Of a DNA stretch of 64,000 nt, positions 51,674 through 63,045 are shown one piece after another. Source of the DNA: Rebecca billardiae RCC1528. Its lineage: Eukaryota > Haptophyta. Location: positions 1,364,001 to 1,428,000 of the forward strand of contig OZ251227.1 of assembly GCA_965240325.2 (NCBI GenBank). The letters are read 5' to 3'. The notes under the pieces are model-generated. The model was not told the DNA's origin. It worked only from the letters and a program-made list of their open reading frames with translations, and ran no database searches. Position 1 is the first letter of the stretch. The number at the start of each line of letters is the position of its first letter. Position numbers and translations under genes: made by a program.

Positions 51674-54379
51674 CCGGTGGTGGGCGGCGCGCAGAGGCTG
51701 CGGCTGCTGCTCGGTGCGGAGGGCGCGCCGCCCAGCGCCGCGCTGCCTCCGCCGGGCGCGGGCGCGGCGGCCGCAGAGGCGCGGTGCGCGGCCTTGCTTC
51801 GGCGCGCGGCGGTCGCGCGCTCCGCCGATCCCGCCGACTGGGATTGGACGGCGGTGGCCGAGCTGTGTGCGCACGAGCTGAGGGAGTGCGGCGCGGCGGG
51901 CGTGGGGCTGCGGCGCACCAAGCTGCCCTCACGGCTGCTCAAGCTGTGGGCGCCGCTCAGCGGCGGGCTGCTCCCGAGCACGCCCGTGCGCGCAGCGCGC
52001 GCCGCGCGCCGCGCCGCTGCCGGCCGCCCCCGCGCCGTGCGCGCCCCCGCGCCCAGCGCGTGGCGCTCGCGCCCAGCGCGTGGCGGCTCACGCGTCGCGC
52101 CTTGCGCGCGCGCGCGCGCGCGCCGCGCCGCGCCGCCGGCTGGCTCGCAGGCCGACGACGACGGCGCGCGCTGGGCGGGCTGGGCGCTCACGCAGGTGGC
52201 GGACGCGCTCGCGCAGAGCCCGGACGGGGCTGAGGCCTTGCGCGCGCGGCTGCTCGCGCCGCTCGCGTGCGCGTGGTGGGCGTGGGCGCTCGAGCTGTGG
52301 CAGGGGCAGCAGCTGTCGCCGCCGGGGCCGCGCGACGCGGCGGGGCCGCGCGCGCGCGGCGCCGACGGCCCGGCGGCCTCCGCGAGCGCGGCGCGCGCGG
52401 CGCTCGCGGACGCGTGCGCGCACGCACACGTGAGCCCAAGTGCACTGCCGCCGCTCCGCGCGCTGTGCCGCACCGGCTGCGCCGAGTACGCCGCCCTGCT
52501 CGGCGCCCTCTCGACGAGCGGCGCAGGCCGGGCGCTGCTGCGCCGCGCGCGCGGCTGGGACGGCCCGCGCGCGCTGCTGCAGGCCGCAGCGGCCGCGCTC
52601 GAGCACGGCTCGGCGCGCGCGCTCGGCGCGAGCGCGCTCGCGGCCGCGCGCGCTCTGCTCCGGGGCTTGGAGTACAGCGGCGCCGCGGCCGAGGCGCGCG
52701 CACTGCTCGCCGAGGCGGGCGGCGCGCGCGCGCCCGCGCTGCGGCGCGTGGCGGTGGCACAGCTGGGCTGGCTGCTGGCGCAGGCGACGCGCGCGCTCCG
52801 CGCCGACGCGGCCGCCTCCGCCGCGGAGTCGGCAGCACCCACAACGGCGGGCGCGCGCGCCGAGCGCGCCGCTTCAGACGCGCCCCAAGGCGCCGCCGCG
52901 CCCGCGCCGCCGCTCTGTGCCGTTGGTCAGTGGAGCTGCGCGCAGCTGTCCGCGCATCTCGCCGACGCGGACGGCGGTGTCGCCGGCGCGGCCGGCTGGG
53001 CGCTCGAGCGCGCCGCGCGCGGCGGCGCGGCCGAGGCGGTCGCGCGCGCCGTGAGCGCACCCGCCACGCTGCGCGCGCTGCGCGCGCGCGCGCCCGCGGC
53101 CGCGGCGACATGCGACGAGTGCGCGCGCGCCCTGCTGTGCCGAGCAGCGGGCACGGCGCGCGGGCTGAGCGCACTGCAGGGGCCGGCGCTCGGCGCGTGG
53201 GCGTCGGCCGAGCTCGAGCGCTGGGCGCGTGGCGAGGCGGCCGCGCGGCTCGTGCGCGCCGAGGCGTCGCAGGTCGAGGCGCTGCGCCTACTCGACAGCC
53301 GGCACCACGGCGGCGTGCTGCTGCGCACGCCCGCGCGGCTCGCGCGCGCGTCCACGCCAGCAGGCACAGAGTCTGCCGCTCGGATGGCGCGCGCGAGCTC
53401 GGGGCTCGCGCTCGGCGGCGCGGCGCGCGCGCCGACCCCCGAGGGGCAGCGGCCGCAGCGCATGCGCGCGGGCTCCACGCCGCCGCTGCCGCCGTCGCTC
53501 GGCACGAGCGCCGCCGCCGCGCCGCCCGGACCACGCGCGGCCGATGCCGCGCCGCCCGCCGCCGAGCCGGCCGAGCGCGCGGCGCCCTCGCAGCGCGCGC
53601 ACGGCTGCGCCGCCGCGAGCATGGCGGCGGCCGCGCTGCCGCCACTGCCGCCCTCGACGCGCGCGCACGCGGCGCGGGCCACCGACGGCCAGCGCGAGCG
53701 CGCGCAGACGGGGCCGGCGCCCGTGCCCGTCTCCGTCACCTCGGCCGAGGGCACACCCGTCCCCACGCGCGCCGCCCCCGCCGCCTCGGCACCCGCGGCC
53801 GCCGCCGCCGCCGCCGCGGCCGACGCGCCGGCCGACAGCGCGTGCGCGTGCGCGGACGGCTTGCACCTGTACGCAGAGCTGGCGCGCACGGAGGGCGGGC
53901 GCGAGCTGCTCCGGCCCGTGCTGCTCGAGTGCGTGCGCGCCGCGGCGGACGAGGGCGGCGCTCACGCGCAGCGCGCGCGCCGCGTCGCGGTGTGGGCCGT
54001 GGCCAGCGTCGCTGCCGTGCTCGAGGGCCTTCCGCTCGCGGACGAGCTGTGCGCCGCGCGCGCGGACGAGGCGGCGGCGGGCGAGCACGGCGGCGCGCCA
54101 CCGCCGCGCGGCGCCGTGCAGCTGCTCGCGCACCTCGCGGCCACGAGCGCGACGCTCTCGCTCCGAGGCTCGTGCGTGTGCGCGCTCGGCCTGCTGGGCG
54201 GCTGCGAGCACGCGCGCGCACCCCTCGAGGCCGCGCGCTGGGTGCCCAACGCGCTCGGGATTGCGCTGCCCGCCCACCCGGCGTTGCTCTTCAGCGTGCC
54301 GACGCAGGACGGCCCACCCGGCCTGCGCGCGGCCGGGGCGGCTCCGGAGGGAGCAGCGCCCGCACCGCACACCAGCTGA
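49619..54379 (+). CDS. RICTOR: RICTOR homologue, TORC2 scaffold subunit
   Basis: Rapamycin-insensitive companion of TOR, which defines TOR complex 2. The N-terminal ARM/HEAT region has RICTOR_N features: LDAPHAALRTAGLRALRLA, DERVQALKFVRHAC (around residue 91), LHALESLRELA-like text, CGALRVLLDAL and ARSWTGLLLL. The C-terminal RICTOR_V-type block reads LSLRGSCVCALGLLGGCEHARAPLEAARW and ends LPAHPALLFSVPT. Length is 1586 residues if read through. A 165-nt segment at 51986-52150 (GTGCGC/CGCAG, multiple of three, Arg/Ala-rich) is probably an intron, which would give 1531. Long Ala/Gly/Pro inserts separate conserved parts. The start is the ATG at 49619; the frame upstream opens only from a GTG. Confidence 0.82.
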
Positions 54380-55444
54380 CACAGTGCGTGTACGCGCAGC
54401 AGCGGAAAGCTGGCGGCGGCACTTCCCGACCGGACCCAATGACGTCGATTGCCACCGACAGCCACCGTGACCGATTGCCCGATTGACGGGCGATTGGCAG
54501 CAGCTGGCGGCAGCATATATCATCGATGATTATCACTATCAGCCGACTAGTCTTAGTGGCACTCTGTTAGTCGTCGTAATATACTATAGTTAACGACGGC
54601 GGTGATGAGAATAATATATCACAGTGAACAAAAACGGGATTATCGTTACCGTAACCCGTCCGAGGCGTCCGACACGAGCCGATTTTCGGGGAAATTCTCG
54701 CGCGGGCCGCACGAGCGCACAGACGACGCTACGGTGGTCGCGCAGGCGCCTGGCGAGTGCCCCGGGCATGGGACTGCAACATCCCACCCAGCCTCCCCAT
54801 CCCTCCGCCCCTCTCTGCCTCGCCGGGTTGCACGCGGCTGGCCGGTCACGTAGCTCGTGGTGAGCCATTCGTGAGCGTGGAGCCCTGCTGCTCAGTGCGG
54901 CGATGCAGCGAGGCGAAGCGGCGCGTAAGATGGCGCATCTTACTCCGAATGCAGTCTGCTGCCAGCACAGCCGCCCTCGCCGGAGTGCCTGGTCGTCACC
55001 TTCGTTGTGTGCACCTGTCGCGCGCTGCTGTGAACAAGCGAAGTCTCAGGCCTCCCCGGAGCCATTCAAACACGCTCGTCCTCGACGAGGCGTGCGCGAG
55101 GCACCGCGCGAGCGCAGGAGCGGCCCTTCCTAGCATACTCCTGCACGGCCATCCACCTCGCCACAGCCTGCCATGTCACACTCCTCCCCGCACGCAGTGC
55201 TCGCATGCCGCGTGCAAGTCGGTCGACTGACCTGGTAGGAGGGTGCACAGAAATATTCGACTGCGAGGAGACGGCAGCGAGCCCACGCGCGCGGCGCCGT
55301 CCCACGCTTCATTGTGCTGTTCTAGACCAGTCGCGCGCCCGCGGCACCGCGCCCGCCATCTCCGCGTCGCGTGCCAGTCCACGCCGCGCGCGTGGCTCTC
55401 GACGTGTGCGTCGAGGGCGTCGTGCGTCCGATTCGTACCCGCAT

Positions 55445-55740
55445 GTATTCAACAAATACGACAAATCGCTGAGCTGAACGCACCTCGTCGCGCGATGGCA
55501 TGGTCGCGCTGTGTGGCGTCGCTCGCCGCAGGAAATTCGGTACGCGACGAGAGCACGGCGCACGCGCTCGGCGCGGCGTGGGAGGCGGGGCGGTGGTGTC
55601 CTCGAGCCATCCCGCCCGCGCCGCGGTGCGCCAGCCGCCACCTCGCCGCGCCGTGGCCCATGCCGCGCGGCAGGTGTCGACCAGATCGACCTTGCCGCCC
55701 AAAAGAGGGCCGCACCGGAAATTCTGTATTTGTTGAATAC
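55445..55740. repeat. Inverted-repeat-bounded 296-bp segment
   Basis: GTATTCAACAAATAC at 55445-55459 and its exact inverse at 55726-55740. The interior is GC-rich. There is no clear target duplication, so it could be a small MITE or a chance hairpin. Confidence 0.4.
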
Positions 55741-56764
55741 AGACTTACCCACGTGCCCGCGATGCGGCGGCGCCTGTGGCGGCGGCGTGGTGCGGCGGCG
55801 GCGGCGCGGGCAGCCTGACGGGCCAGATAGGGCGCGCCAGGTCGGGGCGATCGTGATGGGATGGTTCCATACGCATCAGTGCGTGCTCCTGTGCATCCCA
55901 AGAGCGCGCTGGGCGCCCTCTCTCGCGCCTATGCCCATCCCACGCGGTCTGAGAAGCCTCTGTTTGGACACCGTTGGCTGCGCGCTCGGTCGTGGCTGCC
56001 CGGCGGGTCGGAGAGGTCGAGGCGAGCCGGGTCGTTCGCGACGGACGATGCCTATGGGTCATGGCGAGTGCCAGCACGCAGCTCGGGCGCGCGCCCGGCG
56101 CCTCCTCGCCGCGCTACATCCACACCAAGATCTGGCCCAAAAACAGGCTTCAAGAGCGAAAGTCAGTCTGGGAGCTGCTCAGGCCGCTGTGTGCGGTTTG
56201 GCGGCGTACAAACTTGTGGAGCGGGTGCCCACATGGGTTGAGCACAATGCTATAGAACGTTTTTCCGCGAAACACCACTTCCTCGCCTCTCCGCGCGCGT
56301 GCCGCGCGGCCCCCGTGAAGTCATCTTAACAGCTCACGTGTGGCCGCCCGTGGAGCGAGGGTGGGCGAGGAGGGGCGGGCGAGGGTGACGCCGCCCCGGG
56401 GAACCGCCTTGGTAAGCCGGCCGACGCCTCGCAGCCCCCCTCGCGGCAAAAATGCGCGCACGCCCGCCGCTCGGAGCGCGCCATCGATTCGAATGGGCGT
56501 GCGCACGAACGACCATGCTCAAACGGCTTCGGCCCGATCTTTCTCCACTGTGATATGACCGCGTTCCGCGGTCCTTTTCCGTAGAACGAACGTAGTTCGG
56601 GGCCCGCGGTGGCGGTGCACCCTCCGTCGCAGTCGTCCCGTACACGTGTAACTAGACTCCATCCAGCGGCGCGCCGCCCAGCGCCGCGCCGCCGCCGGCG
56701 TGCGCCGAGTGTGGACTGTCGGTCGTCGGCCGAGCTGCCCTCATCACAGACGGCCCTTACCTGA

Positions 56765-57310
56765 CCCCCTGCGCGTGCGCGACGGCCGACAGGCGGATGC
56801 GACTCGGCGTGATCGACGCACGAGCGCGACTCTTGCACGCCAGGCCACCGGCGGAGCTGACTGACAGCCAGGGAGCCGGACGGCGCGGGACCGCGCGGAT
56901 TCGATCGTTCGTTCGGGCCTGCCGCTGACCGTCGTCGCCGCGACGCCAGCAGCGCAGGAGTAGATGATCTGCAGGTCAGTAGGGTTCGACCTGCGCGCCT
57001 GCGCGACGGCCGACAGGCGGGCGCGAGGCGTGAGCGACGCATGAGCGCGACTCTACGTGCACACCAGGCACCACGCGGCCGAGCTGACTGACCGCGAGCC
57101 AGGGAGCACGGTGCGAGCAGCCATGCAGCACCGGTGCTTGCGCGCGCCGCGCGTGCACGGGGTGACACACCTCGGCCAGGCTCGGCACGCGTCGCAGAGG
57201 CACGGCCAGCTCTGGGCACGCCAGGCGCCCAGGCCACGCGGAGCTGACAGCCACGGGGAGCCGACGGCGCGCGGGGCCGCGGCCAGTTCCGAGTTCGACT
57301 TGCGCCTGCT
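56765..57310 (+). repeat. Imperfect tandem repeat, period about 230 bp
   Basis: GCGCGACGGCCGACAGGCGG-type blocks recur at about 56777 and 57001. GAGCTGACTGAC-(GC)AGCCAGGGAGC recurs at about 56855, 57078 and, more diverged, 57240. This suggests two to three decayed copies. Confidence 0.55.
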
Positions 57311-58750
57311 CTGAAGAAGAGTTCTGGGAGACCCTGGCGGAGAGGCATGGCAAGGGGGGCGTGTGGTGAAGTCGGAGACTCAGAGATCGATCAGTCCGGC
57401 ATCATGCGCCGCTGCCCCCGAGCTTGCGAGAGCCCGAACACAGGGCGGCGGCTGCGGCGGCGGCGGCACGGCCGCGCGGCCGGCCGCGCAGGCATCGACA
57501 GGGCGCGGCAGGGGCGTGCGGAGTGACTAGTGAGCGGGCACGAACGCGATGTCGACGGCCGTCGGGACCCGCCGCAGACGCGCGCTCCAGGCGCCACTCG
57601 GCACTCGCCACGCGCACCTGCCCATCGAGCGCCCCCTTGCGGACCAACCAAGAGTCGTCGCGGCTCGCTCGCCACCCCCGAACGAAGAAACCTGCACACG
57701 TCGTCCTTGCGACGGCGGCAGGTTTTGAGCTCGCCAGCTCGGTAAGTCAGTGACTATGGAATGGGCTGGCAACGAATAGCTGCGCGGGTATTTTCAATAA
57801 GGCTTGCGGGTTTTAGACTCTAGATACCAACCGCCGCGAAGCCAAGTTCATATTCATCAAGGCGGAGGCAAACTAAAAGAGTCCGGTCATACGCGACCCG
57901 CTTCCTCTGCAATCCCAGCTTTCGGCATACGCGGGTACTACGATACATTATGGCCCGCGGTGAAGATAAATACGATGAGAGTCGTTGATACTGACTCGTT
58001 GCGGCGGCGAGGCCATATTTATTTATTACTATGGTCACACATGAACGAGAGGCTACCCACAATTACCCTGCCTGGCGCATTTGGGCGTGGGTTTCGTTGA
58101 TTCCTCTGTTCACTATTCAAGACGGCGGACGCGCCCTTTTTCGACGCTAATGCACCTGTAAGGGAGTCTCAAAATCGAAACTCGGTCTCCTCCAGCCCTA
58201 AAAAATCGCCCCCCGTCCCTTTTTTCTTGATCAAAGATCTTTTTGAAACGTGGTTCGGGCCCGCTGGTGCGGGCTCCACGCTGCGCGCTCCGCCCTGCAC
58301 CGCGGGCCATAAATAACGTCAAACGTGAACGTCGGTTGACGGCAGTACGTCGGTACGCCCGTACGCCGTACGGCGGCGCGTGATGCTCCGGGGATGCTAG
58401 TGATATAAGGTATAGTAGTATATATATTCCTGACGACTGTCACAATACCGCCGCGCGCCATTATTGCCATGCCGATGCTGCTGGTATCATCGATCCGCTT
58501 CATACGAATCAGATCCGATCCTATCCGACGATGCAGAGCGACGTTGATGAACGGCTGCAACGGATGCGGGCCGCGGCGTCGCGCGCTCTGAGTCTGGGCG
58601 CATTCGGAGTGTCGCCCAGTGCGTACGTCAAACGTGGGTGCGACAATCGCCTCAGGTCAGTGAAGCAGCTCCAAGCAAGACGGCTGCCATGGTATTTCAT
58701 CGGATGGTGCGTCGCGTCGCTGCCCCCACGCTGCGCGCGCTCGCTGTGCG

Positions 58751-59155
58751 CTAGCTGGCGGCCACGCTCAGCATGGACGGCTTCTTGGCCTTGCCACCCC
58801 GCCCTCGCCCGCCGCGCTTGCGCGGCATGCGGCCGCAGGCTTCGTCGTGCCGGCCGTCAGTGCAGGGTGCGTACGCGTGTAGCGCGTGGTCTATGGCGTC
58901 CCCAGTCCCATCGTCGTCGTGCGACGCCGCGAGGGCCGCCTTGAGCGACTCGTTCTCGAGCAGAGCGATGCGCAGCCGCTCCTTGAGCGCGTCGATGCGC
59001 TGCTCGAGGACGCGCTCGCGGCGCGTGCCCCTCCGCGCGGCAGGTGAGTTTGCGGGGCTCACTTGCACCGGCGTGACGCACCCGGCGACCCCCACCGTCG
59101 TGACAGGCGTCGACGGCGACGCGAGGGCCGCGAAGACCGGCAGGCGCGACGGCAT
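58751..59155 (-). CDS. Small hypothetical coiled-coil protein
   Basis: 134 residues, not recognised. Residues 45-77 (RRERVLEQRIDALKERLRIA.. ENESLKAAL) have a heptad pattern of a leucine-zipper-like coiled coil, preceded by basic residues (RRGTRRER). The C-terminus is basic (RKRGGRGRGGKAKK), possibly nuclear. The arrangement recalls a bZIP, but the basic region lacks the Asn-x(7)-Arg signature, so I do not call it one. It is divergent from the WD40 gene, 237 bp apart. Confidence 0.45.
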   Translation of the reverse strand: MPSRLPVFAALASPSTPVTTVGVAGCVTPVQVSPANSPAARRGTRRERVLEQRIDALKERLRIALLENESLKAALAASHDDDGTGDAIDHALHAYAPCTDGRHDEACGRMPRKRGGRGRGGKAKKPSMLSVAAS

Positions 59156-59392
59156 TTCGTGAGCTGCTGGACGTTTTGCGATCCGGCTGCGACCAAACGT
59201 TTCATGAATCTGAAAGTCTGAAGGGACGGTCCGGTCCGGCCGTTACGTACGCGGCGGTTCCGGGCGCGCGGGCGTGGCCCGTTCCTGTGCGCATGGCGGC
59301 AGGGCCGGTAAAGCGGTAAACCGTACGGGCGCGCACGAGCGAGCGCGAAGGCGTCGTCCGGGTGGAGCGCGGATCCCGCGGGCGGCGCAGCC

Positions 59393-59699
59393 ATGCGGCA
59401 GTCGAGCACGTCCATACGCATGCCGGGGCAGGCGGACACGCACGCCCTCGCCAAGTGGCGCGAGAAGGCGGCGGACGTGGTGGAGGAGAAGCGGCAGAAG
59501 AAGGAGCAGCACCACCAGGTGGTCCGGCTCGGGCTGCGCCAGGCGGCGGAGCTGATGGCGGACCGCAGGCTGCCGATGCGGCGCGGCTCGGCCCAGCTCT
59601 CCCACCGCTCGGTCGCGAGCGGGCACTCGGTCGGCCTCGCCGACTCGGAGACAACGTCGCACCCGCCCTCGCCCGGCAGGCGGCGCGAATCGATTGCGC

Positions 59700-59731
<32 letters not shown>

Positions 59732-62700
59732 AAGCCGATGGTGGCGGCGGAGGACGAGGCGCCCCGGCAGTACCGGCTCCACCCGATCCGCGTGCGCATG
59801 CAGACGCGCAAGAAGGAGGAGCTGCGCATCCACACCGACCGCGTCGTGCACCTCGGCGCGCTCGGCCTGCTCGCCACGTGTGAGAGCAACGAGCGCGGCG
59901 CGACGCTGTGGGACGCGAACGACCTGCAGGCGGTGGGCCGGCTGCAGCACCCGTCGCAGGTGCTCGACGTGGTGCACGCGCGCGGCCCCTCGCTCATCGT
60001 CGGCGCGGGCATCGCCTCGGGCATCGTGTGCTGGGACGAGTCCCTGCTGTTTGAGCAGCAGCGCATCCACTCGCTTGAGCCCGTGCTCTCTCTCGCGTGG
60101 CACGCGGGGAGCGGCCGGCTGTTCGGCGGGGACGCGCACGGCGTGATCCGGCGGTGGGAGCTGCGCGGCTGCACCGAGGTCGGCGCGCACAACCCGATGC
60201 GCGCGCACACCGACTTCGTCAACGCGCTGCTCTGCCTCGACGACGGGCGCGCCGAGCTGCTCGTGTCGGCGTCGTCGGACAGGAGCGTGCGCCAGTGGCA
60301 CACGGAGACGGGGCGCGAGGTGCGCGCGCTGCGGCACCACGGCGCGGCGGTGCACTCGCTCGCGCAGCTGACGGGGCACCGCCTCCTCGTCTCCGCCGCG
60401 CGCGAGCGCGACATCTACCTCTGGTCGCCGTACGACCACACGCGGCCGGTGCCGCTCAAGGGGCTGCCGCACGAGGCGCCCGTCGTGTTCGTTACAGACG
60501 TGGGGCGCAGCTCGCCCGAGCTGATCTCGGCGGACGCGGAGGGCGTGGTGAAGGTGTGGGACGTGCGCTCGAACTACGGCCCCGTGCAGACCATCCGCCC
60601 GCTGCCGCGCGCCGTGCCGCAGCACACGCACGAGCCCTTCTACACGTGCGCGTACTCGCGCGAGCGCTCGTCCCTCTTCTGCGCGTCCTCGGTCGAGTGG
60701 CGCGTGCACAGGCCGCTGGAGCACCAGGGGCGCTCGGCGTCGGGGCCGATCGGCGCGGTGGCGTTCAACCACGCGACGTGCGAGCTGCTCCTCGCCTCCG
60801 ACGCCGGCGTCTCCGTCTGGTCGCTCGGCACCGGCCAGTCCATCGTCGCGATGCCGTCCCTCGGTCACACGGAGGTGGTGGCGATGCTGTTCGACCCAGA
60901 CGACACGCACCTGCTGACCGCGCACGCGGACGGGGGCGTGCGGCTGTGGGCGTACAGCGTGGCGCGCGCGCACGAGCGGCTGCACCTGATCGCGCAGCTC
61001 GCGCAGCTCGACGCCGAGGCCGCCCACCTCCTCGTCGTGCCGCAGCCCTCGCGCCGCCGCCGGTTCGGCGTGCTGGTGGCGACCGCGGCCGCGGGCTCGG
61101 CCGTCAAGCTCTTGTCGCTGATGCGCGGTAGCCCGCTCGAGCAGCCGCGCCCGCTGGAGATGTTCACGCCGCTGTGCGCGGGGCCGCGCGAGCTGTGCGT
61201 GTCCGAGGCCAAGGGCCTCGTCGCCATCTTCGGCGCCGACCGCCCGCGCGCGCTCGAGCTGTGGGACACGGGCGGCGAGCGCGTGAAGCTGCGCACCGTG
61301 CTCAAGCTGCCGCACGGCATCGTGAGCGCCGCCTTTGCAGATTCGATCTCGACGCTGCTGCTGCTCACGGCGGACGCGGCGCTGTGCCTGTTCGAGCTGC
61401 CGCGCGTGTCGTGGACGATGCGCATGCGCATCGACCCCGGCCTCCCGCGCCGCGCGCCGCGCCTGCTCTGGGACGAGGACGAGTCGATGCTGCTGTGCTG
61501 CGCGCCCTCGTCCGCGGACGCGCCCGCCTCGCTCACACTGATGGACGTGGCCGGCTCGGTCAAGGCGGAGGTGGACGAGGACGAGGCGGCGGCGAGGGCG
61601 GGGGCGGAGGCGGCGGCGGGGCAGGGCTGGCTGCCCGAGCTCGACCAGCCAGGCCGCGCCGCCGCGCCGCGCGCGCCCAACGCGCCGCGCGCGGGCGGCG
61701 GCGGCGCGGGCGGCGGGCGGCGCGCGAGCGGCCGCCGCCCGTCTGAGGCCGGGCTGCGGCGCGCGCGCGCGCTCACCTCGGCGCACAGCGGGCGCGCGCG
61801 CGCCGCGCCGACGGCGGCGCTGCGGCAGCACGTCGAGGGCCGGCCGAGCTGCGTGTACGCCTCCGCGCCCATGCACGAGCTCGGCGAGGTCGAGGTCAGC
61901 GCCGAGTGGGAGGGCGCGACCGAGCGCGCGGACGACGCGCTCACCGTGTGGCGGCTGCTGGGGCAGGACACGGTGTGCCTCGGCTTCTACTCGGCCGAGG
62001 TGCACGTGCGCACGCTCGACGGGCGGCTGTACGGGCGGCTCGGGTACGGCGGCGGCATGCTCGGCTCGTGGACCGCGCCGCCGGTCGCGACCAGCGGCGC
62101 GCTCGTCGCGCAGCTGGGCGCGCAGGGTGGCGGCGCCTCGAGTCCGCACGGCGGATCCCGGAGGGCGAGTCACCGGCGCGCGCGCGCCACGCAGCAGGCG
62201 GCGCTCGTCGCGGACGAGGACGTGGCCGGGATGTCCGAGCACCTGCTCGCGCTGCGCCACCTCATCGGCAACGACATGGCCAACCCGCTCGCCGCGGCCG
62301 ACCAGCACCTCGCCATCGCCGCGCTGGACGCCCGGCTCGAGCCGGCGCCGCCGCAGCAGAGCTACTTTCACACGCCGCCCGCGCGCGCGCCCGCGCTGCC
62401 CAAGCCCAAGGCCAAGCCCAAGGCGAAGCGCAGCAAGGCGGACGGGCCGGGCGCCGAGCGCGGGCCCGCGCTCGCGACGAGCCCGCCCGGCCAGCTGCCG
62501 CCCGTCGCGCGCGGCGGTCGCGCGGGCGCCGAGGCCGCGGACAAGCCGCCGACGCCCGTCTTTGGGCGCGAGCGGCGGCGTGCGCTCGGCCTCGCCGCGC
62601 CGCACGCCGCGCCGACGTCGCGCGGCGCCGCCGGCTCGGCGGCCGCCGAGCCAGACGCCGGCTCGGGCACCGGCGCGTCGGCCACCGCGCTGCCGCCGCT

Positions 62701-62863
62701 GCAGCCCAGCGTCAAGCTCGACCGCCGGGTCTCGCTCTCCAACCACAACCCGGCGACCAACCCTCGTCTCCGCAGGAACTGGACACAGGGGCAGGGCCAG
62801 GGGGAGGGCGAGCTCGAGTCCCGCGTGCCAGGCGTGTCGGGCGCCATCAGCGAGGGACCCTGA
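59393..62863 (+). CDS. WD40-repeat protein of unknown role
   Basis: 1156 residues in one exon. A basic N-terminal helix (KWREKAADVVEEKRQKKEQHHQ) and a Gly run precede a WD40 region at about residues 140-650. Its blades carry GATLWD, GIVCWD, GVIRRWEL, RSVRQWHTETG, DIYLWSPYDHT, GVVKVWDVRS, GVSVWSLGTG and GVRLWAYS. The number of blades suggests one to two propellers. The C-terminal third is Pro/Ala/Lys-rich with a short helix pair (HLLALRHLIGNDMANPLAAADQHLAIAAL). Large WD40 proteins of this layout are common in cilia (for example the WDR49/WDR64 group), but no family-specific signature is clear. Confidence 0.75.
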
Positions 62864-63045
62864 CAATGATCATGACGATGAGTCTCATGATGACGACGAC
62901 GATGGCAGCGCAGCAGACGACAGCAGAACGCGGCGCAGTTTGTAATCATAAATAACCGAACTGGCATATCGTCGCGTACGCAGTATCCGGAGGCTCCGGC
63001 GATTACTCTGATGATCGATCAATAATAATATATGATGAACGACGA

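Larger units (their letters stand above)
54380..58750. other. Long intergenic region with inverted and tandem repeats
   Basis: About 4.4 kb with no gene I can support. It contains an inverted 15-bp pair at 55445/55726, a three-copy imperfect tandem repeat at about 56765-57310, and AT-richer parts at 54480-54620 and 57780-58100. ORFs of 150-340 codons on either strand are Arg/Ala-rich and have no domains. Confidence 0.5.

Noticed and set aside
55511-56329. 272-codon plus-strand ORF with a CPRCGGACGGG stretch
   Set aside because: It spans one end of a small inverted repeat, has no recognisable domain, and its Cys motif is a single low-complexity occurrence.
56326-57348. 340-codon minus-strand ORF in the long intergenic region
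   Set aside because: It overlaps an imperfect tandem repeat, is Arg/Ala/Pro-rich throughout and shows no domain.
58751-59155. bZIP transcription factor identity for the small coiled-coil protein
   Set aside because: The zipper-like heptads are present, but the basic region lacks the conserved Asn and Arg spacing of bZIP proteins.
59243-62866. 1207-codon antisense ORF opposite the WD40 gene, and similar antisense ORFs opposite myosin, RICTOR and the wall-protein gene
   Set aside because: These are mirror frames of GC-rich real genes. The plus-strand products have clear domains and the antisense ones do not.
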